NCBI RefSeq assembly: GCF_039749495.1
Contig: NZ_JBDLLU010000001.1
Coordinates: 124,001 to 188,000, forward strand
Direction: 5' to 3'
DNA: 64,000 nt
DNA from: Dehalogenimonas sp. THU2
GTDB lineage: Bacteria; Chloroflexota; Dehalococcoidia; Dehalococcoidales; Dehalococcoidaceae
This document shows, one piece after another, positions 11,900-23,229 of this stretch; the first letter of the stretch is position 1; every line of letters starts with the position of its first letter. Position numbers and translations under genes: made by a program. The notes beneath the pieces are model-generated. The model made no database searches. It was given only the letters and a program-made list of their open reading frames with translations, and was not told where the DNA came from.

Positions 11900-12988
11900 A
11901 TGGACGTGCTGGAACTTCTCCGCGCTGCCAATGACCTGAAGGCCTCTGACCTGCAGCTGGTTATCGACAGCCCGCCGCTGCTCCGTATCGATGGTGAGTT
12001 GCAGAGTATGGATGACTACCAGGTACTGACGCCCCATGATATCGACATAGCCCTGACTCAACTCACCACTGAAGAACAACGTCAGAAATTTCTGCAAAAC
12101 AAAGAGCTGGATTTTGCTTATTCGCTGGAAGGCTGCGGCCGGCTGCGTTGCAACGTCGCCCGGCAGTTGAACGGTATGAGTCTGGCAATCCGGTTATTGC
12201 CGCCCCGGATTCCCACCATAGACGAGTTGGAATTACCTCAGATATTCAAAGACCTGGTGCAGCAGCCCCGGGGTCTACTACTCGTGACCGGTCCGACCGG
12301 CAGCGGAAAAAGCACTACCTTAGCAGCGATGGTACAACATCTGAATCAGACGGGCGGGCATCACATCATCACCATCGAAGACCCGGTAGAATATATACAC
12401 CATCGGATTAAATGCGCCATTACCCAGCGCCAACTCGGGGATGACACGGCGTCTTATACCGCGGCTTTACGGCATGTGTTACGACAGAATCCGGATGTGA
12501 TCATGCTGGGGGAGATACGAGATACCGATACCGCGGCGGCGGTGCTGTCGGTGGCGGAAACCGGGCACCTGGTATTATCCACATCCCATGCGCCTTCCGC
12601 GCCCCAGGCGATCGAGCGGATAATCGACCTGTTTGCTCCTCATGAACGCCACCTCGCTGAAACGCGGTTGGCTTCTCTGCTGGTGGCTGTCGTCTGCCAG
12701 ACACTGGTGCCCCGTGGTGATGGAGCAGGTCGAGTCGCGGCGGTGGAGGTACTGCTGGCGAATCCGGCTGTCAAGAACATGATCCGTGAAGGCAAGGTAC
12801 ATCACCTCCACAACATCATAACTACGCACCGGGAAATGGGCATGATTACACTTGATGAGTCGCTGGCTGATCTATATAAGGGCGGCAAAATCAGTTTAAA
12901 AACGCTGTTTGCCTACTGCAATGATTCCAATGAAGTGAAAAAGTACCTCAGTTCCCAGACGAACCAGATCAACGACGGTTTCAGGTAG
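11900..12988 (+). CDS. PilT-like type IV pilus retraction ATPase
   Basis: A 362-residue secretion-superfamily ATPase. Walker A is TGPTGSGKSTT (130-140), followed by the Asp box TIEDPVEYIHHR, the Walker B region MLGEIRDTDTAAAVL and the His box ETGHLVLSTSHAP (PilT normally has LSTLHT). The N-terminal domain with AYSLEGCGRLRCNVARQ matches PilT and PilU. PilT drives pilus retraction at the inner face of the membrane. No pilin, pilB, pilC or pilM is in the window, so this is an orphan gene. It is flanked by unrelated genes on both sides. Confidence 0.85.
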   Translation: MDVLELLRAANDLKASDLQLVIDSPPLLRIDGELQSMDDYQVLTPHDIDIALTQLTTEEQRQKFLQNKELDFAYSLEGCGRLRCNVARQLNGMSLAIRLLPPRIPTIDELELPQIFKDLVQQPRGLLLVTGPTGSGKSTTLAAMVQHLNQTGGHHIITIEDPVEYIHHRIKCAITQRQLGDDTASYTAALRHVLRQNPDVIMLGEIRDTDTAAAVLSVAETGHLVLSTSHAPSAPQAIERIIDLFAPHERHLAETRLASLLVAVVCQTLVPRGDGAGRVAAVEVLLANPAVKNMIREGKVHHLHNIITTHREMGMITLDESLADLYKGGKISLKTLFAYCNDSNEVKKYLSSQTNQINDGFR

Positions 12989-13108
12989 CTTAAAAATACT
13001 CGGAAAATTCTGGTCTCTAACCTCAGCCCACGGTCAGTTTGGCGTATTTTCCTCTTTTAAGGCATAATTCGTTCTGTATATTTAATTTAGGTGCAGCAGG
13101 AGAATCGA

Positions 13109-13522
13109 TTGGGTAATAAATCACAAGCGGCAGGCATACTGATTATTATATCGGGGGCTATTGGACTGCTCTCATCCCTTTTTACACCGGCGATGATACC
13201 GATGATGAAGGAAATCATGTCCGATCCCGGCGTATGGGAAGGGACGATGACCGCCGCTCAAATCGACTCTTTCGTTGAATTCATGGGCACGTTCATGATC
13301 GTCATGGCGCTAATCGGTATAGCGCTCAGCATTCTGGCTATTCTCGGCGGCGTATACGCCATGCGTCGCAGGGCATGGGGACTGGCGCTGGCGGGATCGA
13401 TTGCCAGCATATTGCTGTTTTTTCCCACTGGCATACCGGCGGTGGTTTTCACCGCGTTGTCCAGGTCGGAGTTTGAAAATGATGCCACGAATGCGGTGAT
13501 AAAGACTGGCGGATCGGCCTGA
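13109..13522 (+). CDS. Small membrane protein, DUF4064-like
   Basis: About 137 residues with three to four hydrophobic segments (AGILIIISGAIGLLSSLF; IVMALIGIALSILAILGGVY; GLALAGSIASILLFFPTG). The pattern of a first helix, a polar loop, then three closely spaced helices resembles DUF4064-type proteins, but I am not certain of the family. I choose the TTG at 13109 because AGGAG lies six bases upstream; a GTG at 13091 in the same frame has no ribosome binding site. No function can be given. Confidence 0.6.
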   Translation: MGNKSQAAGILIIISGAIGLLSSLFTPAMIPMMKEIMSDPGVWEGTMTAAQIDSFVEFMGTFMIVMALIGIALSILAILGGVYAMRRRAWGLALAGSIASILLFFPTGIPAVVFTALSRSEFENDATNAVIKTGGSA

Positions 13523-13544
13523 CGTCCACGTCGAAGCTACGGCG

Positions 13545-13967
13545 TTAAGAACGGGTAAGCGCGTCGATCAAGGCATCGAATTCTTCGATGTCGGAAGGGG
13601 CACCCTCGATACAACCGGTGGCTCCGACGCATAAATGCCAGGATGCCAGTCCTTCCCGGCAATCCTGTTTGGACAGGTCCGCCTGCCATTCGATGCACGA
13701 AGCCGGTTTGAAGGCTTGGATGCGGCAGAAAAAGACTCGTTCGTCGGGCTGGCGCTCCAGGAAAAGGCAGTGGCCGCCAGCATGCCGGACCAAAACCGTC
13801 CTGACCCCGGGCCAGGCAGGGTCAAGATATTCTCTTTGGAACTCTTCCCAACCGATGCCTAGAGTCGCTGCGATACGGTGGGCTTCTTCGAGCGGCATCT
13901 GGACCTGGTATTTGGAGCAGCAAACGCCGCAGCAGAAACAGGTTAAAGCCGGATTATCTCGTTCCAT
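13545..13967 (-). CDS. YkgJ-family cysteine-cluster protein
   Basis: A 140-residue protein with an N-terminal cluster CFCCGVCC (residues 10-17), further Cys at HCLFL, FFCRIQAFKPASC and DCREG. This is the zinc/iron-chelating YkgJ/Fliw-type cysteine cluster family, whose biochemical role is unsettled. The ATG at 13967 follows GGAG five bases upstream. It is convergent with the small membrane-protein gene and separated from the stress-protein gene by a 141-base divergent intergenic stretch. Confidence 0.8.
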   Translation of the reverse strand: MERDNPALTCFCCGVCCSKYQVQMPLEEAHRIAATLGIGWEEFQREYLDPAWPGVRTVLVRHAGGHCLFLERQPDERVFFCRIQAFKPASCIEWQADLSKQDCREGLASWHLCVGATGCIEGAPSDIEEFDALIDALTRS

Positions 13968-14108
13968 GTGACTCCGTTCGCTGTCGTTCGATTCGCTGTC
14001 CCAATTATAAGTGTTTCAAGTGTCCGAACCAAGACAGGGATGATATACTAAGACGCTGGCTGGTACCGGCGCGGAGCCCATCGCCCTGAAACGAGTGAGA
14101 GGTTGGCT

Positions 14109-14996
14109 ATGACGCATATCAAACAAGTGGTAATCCCCTTGGACGGTTCCGACGGCGCCGAGATCACGCTGCCTTATGGCCTGACCATGGTGAAGCTGTT
14201 CGGAGCCGGATTGAACCTTCTCTCAGTCGATGAAAGCGGTGCGGCCGATACCGCCAACCTCTACCAGAGCTATCTGACGCACCTGGATATCAGGCTCAAA
14301 GAAAAATACCCGGATCTTGCCGGGACATGGCAGACATACCTGCAAAACGGTAAAGCGCCTGATGAGATAATCCGCTTCACCCTGGAAAAAGAAGCCGACA
14401 TGGTCATCCTTGCCGCGCACGGCGCCTCGGGGCTCGGCGCTTCCCAGGTGGGTAAAACGGCCAACAAGATTTTGTCGGGCACTGAAAAACCGGTGCTGCT
14501 GGTTAAATCGCCGCCACCGGAGCGGGAGCATCTCATCCATCGCATCCTGGTGCCGCTGGACGGATCAGGCATCGGTCAGGCAGCCCTGGACCTGGTGGCT
14601 TACCTGGCGCCTGTTTTTGGCGCGGAGGTTGTCCTGATACAGGTGGTGGAGCCGGTGCGCTATATGCCGAGCATAGACGGTCTCGGCGCATACACCATGC
14701 CGATCGACGATGCCGAGATCGAGGCCGAAGCCACCGGCTTTTTAAGCCGCCGTGCCGCGAAGCTGCGAGAGAAGGGCATAACCACCACGACGGTGGTCAA
14801 GACCGGCGCCGCGGTCGATCTGATCCTGAATTACGCCAATGAGAACGGCATCGACCTTATTGCCATGTCCACCCACGGCTTGTCCGGGCTGACACGCTGG
14901 GTGTTCGGCAGTGTGACCGAGAAGATCATGCAGTATTGCACCATGCCGGTGCTGGTGGTAAGGCCACATCCTCCGGAGGGAGAGCCGAAAGCCTAA
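14109..14996 (+). CDS. Universal stress protein with two UspA domains
   Basis: About 295 residues in two tandem UspA domains (about 5-140 and 147-290). Each ends with the nucleotide-binding loop pattern G-x2-G-x9-G: HGASGLGASQVGKTANKIL then PVLLVK in the first, HGLSGLTRWVFGSVTEKIM then PVLVVRP in the second. The ATG at 14109 has GAGAGG six bases upstream; an overlapping TTG at 14103 is less likely. ATP binding is inferred from the motif. A second tandem UspA gene is at 45500. Confidence 0.88.
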   Translation: MTHIKQVVIPLDGSDGAEITLPYGLTMVKLFGAGLNLLSVDESGAADTANLYQSYLTHLDIRLKEKYPDLAGTWQTYLQNGKAPDEIIRFTLEKEADMVILAAHGASGLGASQVGKTANKILSGTEKPVLLVKSPPPEREHLIHRILVPLDGSGIGQAALDLVAYLAPVFGAEVVLIQVVEPVRYMPSIDGLGAYTMPIDDAEIEAEATGFLSRRAAKLREKGITTTTVVKTGAAVDLILNYANENGIDLIAMSTHGLSGLTRWVFGSVTEKIMQYCTMPVLVVRPHPPEGEPKA

Positions 14997-14997
14997 C

Positions 14998-15064
14998 ACC
15001 AAAATTCTAATATCTAAACTCTAAACAAATTCCAAATATCAAGCACTAAATTTCAAACTTTTGG
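14998..15064. repeat. AT-rich dispersed repeat, copy 1
   Basis: Low-GC tract made of short modules such as TCTAATATCTAAACTCTAAA and AAGCACTAAATTTCAAA. The same modules occur between genes at 47107, 48268, 50504, 58757 and 60644. It separates two convergent genes and may act as a weak transcription end, which the sequence alone cannot show. Confidence 0.6.
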
Positions 15065-15643
15065 TTATTGGGTTTTTTCGCTTGTTCCGTAGTAGTGTTT
15101 TTCCGTCCAGTTCTGGTGGGTGAAGTCCTTGAATCCCGCCTGCCGGAACATTGCTTCCATTTTCTCCGGTGAGATACGAATCCGCTGAGGCGGGCCGGGT
15201 GAATCGAACTCCGCCCGCCACTCCACCGCCAGCAGACGGCCGCCCGGCTTCAACAACCTGAAAGCCTCATCGAGGATTTTCTGGGGTTCTTTGGTCTCAT
15301 GCAGGATAAATGCCGCCAGGCAGAAATCGGCGATGCCGCTATCTAGGCCGGTGGCGGTGAAATCGGATTGAACCGGGACGATTTGCGGCGGCGGCTTGCG
15401 GGACTTGAGTATGCTCAGCATGGCGGCGCTGTCGTCTATGGCGAAAACCTTGCCTTTTTCACCCACCCTGGCGGCTATTCGGAGGGCGAAGGTACCGGTA
15501 CCGGCCCCAAGGTCCACGCAGGTCATGCCACCCATGACGCCGCCGATATCCTTCAGAAGCTCCGGTATCCGCAACTCCCGTATCCGCCCTTCGTTATCGA
15601 GGTGGGAGGCTTTGTTGATGTCGAAGTGAGACTCGTCCGTCAT
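15065..15643 (-). CDS. Class I SAM-dependent methyltransferase
   Basis: A 192-residue Rossmann methyltransferase. Motif I is VDLGAGTGTFALRIA, the acidic end of strand 2 is FAIDDSAAM, and motif IV/post region is IADFCLAAFILHET followed by LLKPGGRLLAVEW. It resembles Methyltransf_11/25 proteins acting on small molecules or quinones; the substrate is unknown. Its ATG overlaps the stop of the small gene upstream as ATGA (15640-15643), so translation is probably coupled, within a uvrB-led operon. Confidence 0.82.
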   Translation of the reverse strand: MTDESHFDINKASHLDNEGRIRELRIPELLKDIGGVMGGMTCVDLGAGTGTFALRIAARVGEKGKVFAIDDSAAMLSILKSRKPPPQIVPVQSDFTATGLDSGIADFCLAAFILHETKEPQKILDEAFRLLKPGGRLLAVEWRAEFDSPGPPQRIRISPEKMEAMFRQAGFKDFTHQNWTEKHYYGTSEKTQ

Positions 15644-15784
15644 TCCGGTTTATTCTCCACCGCCCGTTTTTCGATGCTTTTCTTGTAGATGATCGCAATC
15701 GACTTGCCGTGATGAGTCATCTGCGATTTCTTCGCCTGCCGTTTCTTCTCCCGGCGTTCCTGGCGGGTTTCAAACATTCTACCA

Positions 15785-15798
<14 letters not shown>
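15640..15798 (-). CDS. Small basic protein in the uvrB operon, function unknown
   Basis: A 52-residue, Lys/Arg-rich protein ([18 protein letters not shown] in the middle). The ATG at 15798 lies inside the end of uvrB, and its stop overlaps the start of the methyltransferase gene by four bases. Tight coupling on both sides argues that it is real. No known domain is recognised. Confidence 0.55.
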
Positions 15799-17797
<1,999 letters not shown>

Positions 17798-17828
17798 ATG
17801 TTTAATTATAAGGGACAAGGGAGGCGAA

Positions 17829-17870
17829 TACTACCAATATTACCAATACTACCAACTCCAATACTACCAA
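17829..17870. repeat. Short tandem repeat
   Basis: Imperfect repeats of a ten-base unit like TACTACCAAT or TATTACCAAT, four to five units, just upstream of uvrB. A replication-slippage tract is the simplest explanation. Confidence 0.6.
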
Positions 17871-17900
17871 TGGGTGACGGAGGGGCGCCAAATCCGAAAT

Positions 17901-17920
17901 CCCTTCGACACGCTCAGGGC
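17901..17920. repeat. REP-like element
   Basis: CCCTTCGACACGCTCAGGGC, with CCCT/AGGG ends able to pair. From memory this type of short element recurs between genes in many environmental bacterial genomes; here only one copy was seen. Confidence 0.4.
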
Positions 17921-18586
17921 AAGCCGAATATAGAAATCCGAAACGTTATCCAAAATAAAAAAACTCCAATCATCTCACAGTGTGGGGGATAAAGATGAGC
18001 GATACGTAGATGATTTGCTGAAAAATATTTTGAGTCGTTTTCCAAAGTGCAGAAACGAACCTCTTTTCAGCTGAGAAAATTGCAGGGGAATGAATACTTT
18101 GGTGTACCTTTTGATAAGTAAAGTGCAGAAACAAATCGAAACAAATCCCATTTTCGCAGCTTCAGGCACGATGGAATGATTAGAACCCGGGAGCGGAATA
18201 TGGCAAAATGCTTGCCGGGAAAAAGACACCGGAAGAGCGTCAGCCGCCGGCCGTGAATTGATCCCGGAAGAAGAAACAAAGGAAACAATTCCGTTTCAGC
18301 GGCGATACGGGCGGGTGCGGGTGAGGCGGGGTAAGCGGTGAAACTCATAAATCAGCAAATCTCTCATGTCAAACATCTATCGGAGAACATATGATACACC
18401 GGGACGGGGGAGAAAGTAAATAGGATTTTGGCGGGTTTGGAAAATAAATAATTTCAGCTATCAGTTGTGGACACGGGGAACGAACCGGTCTGGAGATACG
18501 GCTGGCTTTATTACGGGTAATTCGCGCTTCGGAAGTTTGTTTGCGGTAGTGGTAGCGTATTTGGTTTTTAGGGTGGGTCAATGTTG

Positions 18587-18606
18587 GTGGTTATTCACAG
18601 GGCGAC
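18587..18606 (-). repeat. Eroded CRISPR repeat at the trailer end
   Basis: GTGGTTATTCACAGGGCGAC resembles the array repeat with the central 12 bases of the GC hairpin deleted (9 of 13 matches on the left part, 7 of 7 on the right). The distance to the next repeat (18607-18640, 34 bases) equals a normal spacer. It is probably the oldest, decayed repeat. Confidence 0.45.
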
Positions 18607-18640
18607 ATGTGCAATCCCGTTGCGGTCAATGTAATCCGGG

Positions 18641-21600
18641 GGTTCAATTCACACCCCCGCGTGGGGGGCGACCTCGGATATGCTGCCCTGCCGACTGAGA
18701 CAGCTGATGTTTCAATTCACACCCCCGCGTGGGGGGCGACACCCGAAATCGCTCAACATTGGCAAGGCGATAGATGTTTCAATTCACACCCCCGCGTGGG
18801 GGGCGACTTGAGGTCAGGCGAGACACGCTGGAATATAAACTTGAGTTTCAATTCACACCCCCGCGTGGGGGGCGACCTCGGCGCTGCCGGCGCTGGCTTC
18901 TTCAAGATTTGGGAGTTTCAATTCACACCCCCGCGTGGGGGGCGACAGACCAGATCAAGCACACCAATCAACTGCTCCAGGTTTCAATTCACACCCCCGC
19001 GTGGGGGGCGACGGTCATGCAGATGAGATCGTCGTCCTCGTTGACCGAGTTTCAATTCACACCCCCGCGTGGGGGGCGACAGGGCTTAACAGTTGTCCAC
19101 AGCCGCACGCACAAAGTTTCAATTCACACCCCCGCGTGGGGGGCGACGTCGGCGGCGTTGCGCTGGTCTAAGTGTTCCCCGGTTTCAATTCACACCCCCG
19201 CGTGGGGGGCGACCTTTCAATCAGTTCAACTCTCACGTTATTCAGATGGTTTCAATTCACACCCCCGCGTGGGGGGCGACATACAAGCCTCGTCAATAAC
19301 GTCCATTACTTCACTGTTTCAATTCACACCCCCGCGTGGGGGGCGACAAACGCCGCCCGCATAACCCAATGGGGCTAATGCTGTTTCAATTCACACCCCC
19401 GCGTGGGGGGCGACCTGTAAGGCGCTACCGGCTTGACGCCCGATAACTTGTTTCAATTCACACCCCCGCGTGGGGGGCGACGCGGGCAGACTTGACGGGC
19501 CGCACCAGTTCTCAGGTTTCAATTCACACCCCCGCGTGGGGGGCGACCATGACCACCAATGAGAAGCTACCGGATAAAATAGTTTCAATTCACACCCCCG
19601 CGTGGGGGGCGACAGAGTATCGGCGTGAAGGGGCAGAAGCTACATTGTTTCAATTCACACCCCCGCGTGGGGGGCGACAATATTCGAACGTTATACCTGT
19701 CGCGTCTCCGATAGTTTCAATTCACACCCCCGCGTGGGGGGCGACTGAAGAGGATGAACAAGGGCATCCTTTGCCGCCGGTTTCAATTCACACCCCCGCG
19801 TGGGGGGCGACATCGACCTGGTCGTCGACGCCTTCATCGCCTCCCCGGTTTCAATTCACACCCCCGCGTGGGGGGCGACATCGTGGAAGCCAAAAATAAA
19901 CACAGGGGGAGCAAGTTTCAATTCACACCCCCGCGTGGGGGGCGACGAGGACATCCGCCGCCAGTACGTCAACTATTTCCCGGTTTCAATTCACACCCCC
20001 GCGTGGGGGGCGACTCCGTCACCAGGGCGATAGTCCGCATCCTTAAAGTAAGGTTTCAATTCACACCCCCGCGTGGGGGGCGACTACCTTTCGGCGCGGG
20101 GTACATATAGACAATCCAGTTTCAATTCACACCCCCGCGTGGGGGGCGACTGGCGGCACGGACGCACAATTACGATTGCAAGAGTTTCAATTCACACCCC
20201 CGCGTGGGGGGCGACGAAACTAATAGGAGACACAGATGAACCGATCAACTGTTTCAATTCACACCCCCGCGTGGGGGGCGACCTGTGTCTCTGGCGATAC
20301 GTTGATCGATTGTCCAGTTTCAATTCACACCCCCGCGTGGGGGGCGACTCCTACAAAGGCCATTGTAAAGAGAAACATCTCATGGTTTCAATTCACACCC
20401 CCGCGTGGGGGGCGACATCGTATATTCTTACCCAAAACCGATTTGTATATGTTTCAATTCACACCCCCGCGTGGGGGGCGACTTACCGGTTCCGGTTCAG
20501 GCTTCAGTTCTCTTTTTTGTTTCAATTCACACCCCCGCGTGGGGGGCGACGGCCAAGGGTAAAACAACTCCCCGAGGTAGCTATGTTTCAATTCACACCC
20601 CCGCGTGGGGGGCGACTCAAAAAGGTTTGAGAAAAATGACTGTCACTGATGAAGTTTCAATTCACACCCCCGCGTGGGGGGCGACATGCCGCTCGTGCCC
20701 GTGGTAATGGCCATCACCCGTTTCAATTCACACCCCCGCGTGGGGGGCGACGTGGCCTTCTTTATCCTAAGTCATAAATGGTTCTCAGTTTCAATTCACA
20801 CCCCCGCGTGGGGGGCGACAAAGCCCCGCCGTCGACAGGTAAGCAAGGGACCGAGTTTCAATTCACACCCCCGCGTGGGGGGCGACAACAGTTCAAAGAC
20901 GATTTCCAGAACCGGCGATAGTTTCAATTCACACCCCCGCGTGGGGGGCGACTTCCGCTTGGTCAGCTTTTCCACCATGAGGTTCAGTTTCAATTCACAC
21001 CCCCGCGTGGGGGGCGACGAAATTCGCTCACGGCACCGTACAGTATCCGAGGGTTTCAATTCACACCCCCGCGTGGGGGGCGACTCCGGGCGGTATCCTT
21101 GCCAATGAAGATTGCAAAGTTTCAATTCACACCCCCGCGTGGGGGGCGACTGCCGAATTCACCATCGTCATCCACCAGCGCGGAGTTTCAATTCACACCC
21201 CCGCGTGGGGGGCGACGACCTCAAGACCCGCGCATGGGATATGCTACTCAAGTTTCAATTCACACCCCCGCGTGGGGGGCGACGCTTATAATTTACGCAA
21301 CCAAGCGACCATTTCAGCGTTTCAATTCACACCCCCGCGTGGGGGGCGACTGGATTGACCGCAGAGAAGCGGCAATCAGAGCAGTTTCAATTCACACCCC
21401 CGCGTGGGGGGCGACAAGCCGATGATAGCCGCCAGCACCAGATAGACCGAGTTTCAATTCACACCCCCGCGTGGGGGGCGACTTGCTCAACCTGCCGCCT
21501 CAATCGCGGTGGAAAACCAGTTTCAATTCACACCCCCGCGTGGGGGGCGACTAACATACCCGTTATACCCGGTAATAATTGGCATGGTTTCAATTCACAC

Positions 21601-22751
21601 CCCCGCGTGGGGGGCGACTTTAGACAGCTTTCCCCGTCACGTTGCACCAGGTTTCAATTCACACCCCCGCGTGGGGGGCGACGTTCGACGGCTGGTACAT
21701 CGACGCCGGCAACGGGGTTTCAATTCACACCCCCGCGTGGGGGGCGACTCGATGCGGCGGCGCGGTTGTCGATCCGATGAACAAGTTTCAATTCACACCC
21801 CCGCGTGGGGGGCGACGTTAGCATTATGTGATAAGCCCCTTAGCAATCCGTTTCAATTCACACCCCCGCGTGGGGGGCGACTCGACTTATAAGGACGCTG
21901 TATCGGTTCTACCGGAGGTTTCAATTCACACCCCCGCGTGGGGGGCGACCTGGCTCACCGTGACGCTATCGGCGTGGTCATCCAGTTTCAATTCACACCC
22001 CCGCGTGGGGGGCGACGAGTAATGATGACAAATGATTTAACACTAGAGGATGTTTCAATTCACACCCCCGCGTGGGGGGCGACGTTTCAGCACCTGTCGC
22101 TGCTAATAGAATGTTAAAGTTTCAATTCACACCCCCGCGTGGGGGGCGACATTGTAGAGACAGGCGGCCAAGAGAACGAACTCAAGTTTCAATTCACACC
22201 CCCGCGTGGGGGGCGACGGCAGAAAAGGGGACAGACCATGCTAGGGTACCCCCCGTTTCAATTCACACCCCCGCGTGGGGGGCGACTTAAAGACACGATT
22301 GCAAGCGTTCAAGAGCGCAAAGTTTCAATTCACACCCCCGCGTGGGGGGCGACATCCCCCATGCTTGGCAATCTATTGGCGGCGTTTCCGTTTCAATTCA
22401 CACCCCCGCGTGGGGGGCGACCGGTGCCGAAAGACCTATTAAAACAAGCGAGTAGAGTTTCAATTCACACCCCCGCGTGGGGGGCGACTTATGTAATAGA
22501 TGTTACCCCGAATCGTCACTTTAGTTTCAATTCACACCCCCGCGTGGGGGGCGACGTTGGGGAAGGAATAGACCACTCCACCTTTGAGTTTCAATTCACA
22601 CCCCCGCGTGGGGGGCGACGCAGATTAGGCATGACTCACCGTCGCGTTGTGCTGTTTCAATTCACACCCCCGCGTGGGGGGCGACACTGGACGACTGGTC
22701 AATGGAATTTCCAATCGCTGTTTCAATTCACACCCCCGCGTGGGGGGCGAC
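18641..22751 (-). CRISPR. Type I-C CRISPR array, 62 repeats of 32 bp and 61 spacers
   Basis: Repeat copies start at 18641, 18709, 18776 and so on to 22720; I counted 62. The unit is 32 bases and spacers are about 33-37 bases, giving a mean period near 67. On the minus strand the repeat starts GTCGCCCCCCACGCGGGGG and ends ATTGAAAC, the usual type I-C form, with a 5-bp GC stem and ACGC loop that Cas5 would cut beside. All copies read are identical except the leftmost one, which has G for T at its second base. That decay and the promoter at the other end show transcription leftward, with newest spacers near 22.7 kb next to cas2. The many open frames inside the array are artefacts of the repeat. 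Confidence 0.98.
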
Positions 22752-22777
22752 CGTACTAACAAACGTACACATAGATT

Positions 22778-22806
22778 ATTGTAGCAAAAAGGGAAGTATG
22801 TGTCAG
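22778..22806 (-). promoter_or_regulatory. CRISPR leader promoter for pre-crRNA
   Basis: On the minus strand CTGACA (22806-22801) and TACAAT (22783-22778) are separated by exactly 17 bases; both match consensus at 5 of 6 positions. The predicted start near 22771 is about 20 bases before the first repeat. Position and direction agree with repeat orientation. Confidence 0.75.
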
Positions 22807-22884
22807 CTTTGCGCTTGATGGTTGGGGGTACCGCCAAAGCTCGCGTACCTCAGCTTTAGGGGACTTACCGCTACAGGTACGCGA
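22805..22884. promoter_or_regulatory. Inverted repeats in the leader between cas2 and the array
   Basis: TCGCGTACCT (22841-22850) and AGGTACGCGA (22875-22884) are perfect inverted repeats of 10 bp, ending three bases after the cas2 stop. A second pair, AGCTTTG (22805-22811) and CAAAGCT (22835-22841), overlaps it. They may end the cas message, or be bent-leader or integrase contact sites. Confidence 0.5.
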
Positions 22885-22886
22885 AC

Positions 22887-23177
22887 TCAGGCTATGAGGG
22901 GGCCTTCCGGGTCGTAGGGTTCGCTGATGCCGACGTGTTCTATCCTCGGTTTCCAGTTCTTACCAAGAAAATAGAATCGGAGGCTGTCCTCACTGGTGTC
23001 TATCTCCTTGAGTAGCTGCTGGCGTAGCGACGCCAGTTGAGCCGGGTCAACCAAGCATTCGAAAACCGAATTCTGAACCCGCTGGCCATAGTTGAGACAT
23101 GTTTTAGCCACCTGGCGCAGCCGCCGGCGGCCTTCTGTGGTCTCGGTGCTTACGTCGTAGGTGATCAGTACCAGCAT
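22887..23177 (-). CDS. cas2: CRISPR-associated protein Cas2
   Basis: A 96-residue Cas2, the dimeric scaffold of the spacer integration complex with Cas1. It begins MLVLITYDVSTETTEGRRRL, with the conserved Asp after strand 1 and the ferredoxin-like fold pattern, and has RVQNSVFECLVD. Length fits type I-C Cas2. It is the last gene of the cas operon and lies directly beside the array leader. Confidence 0.95.
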   Translation of the reverse strand: MLVLITYDVSTETTEGRRRLRQVAKTCLNYGQRVQNSVFECLVDPAQLASLRQQLLKEIDTSEDSLRFYFLGKNWKPRIEHVGISEPYDPEGPLIA

Positions 23178-23229
23178 TATTCGCTCCTATTCCACTGTTG
23201 GTATTCAGTTGTTAAGGTGCACATATCCT

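Larger units (their letters stand above)
17798..18586. other. Intergenic region between uvrB and the CRISPR trailer
   Basis: About 790 bases without a convincing gene. It holds a short imperfect tandem repeat of TACTACCAAT (17829-17870), one REP-like element at 17901-17920, and two copies of AAAGTGCAGAAAC about 75 bases apart (near 18044 and 18119). The open frames present lack ribosome binding sites and recognisable products. It may be decayed sequence at the old end of the array. Confidence 0.5.

Noticed and set aside
17975-18581. Three minus-strand open frames of 70-93 codons left of the array
   Set aside because: No ribosome binding sites, poor codon pattern, overlapping each other and no recognisable product; treated as intergenic sequence.
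18607-22759. Many open frames of 60-200 codons across the repeat array
   Set aside because: All are translations of the repeat in three frames (for example VSIHTPAWGAT, FNSHPRVGGD); they are CRISPR repeats, not genes.
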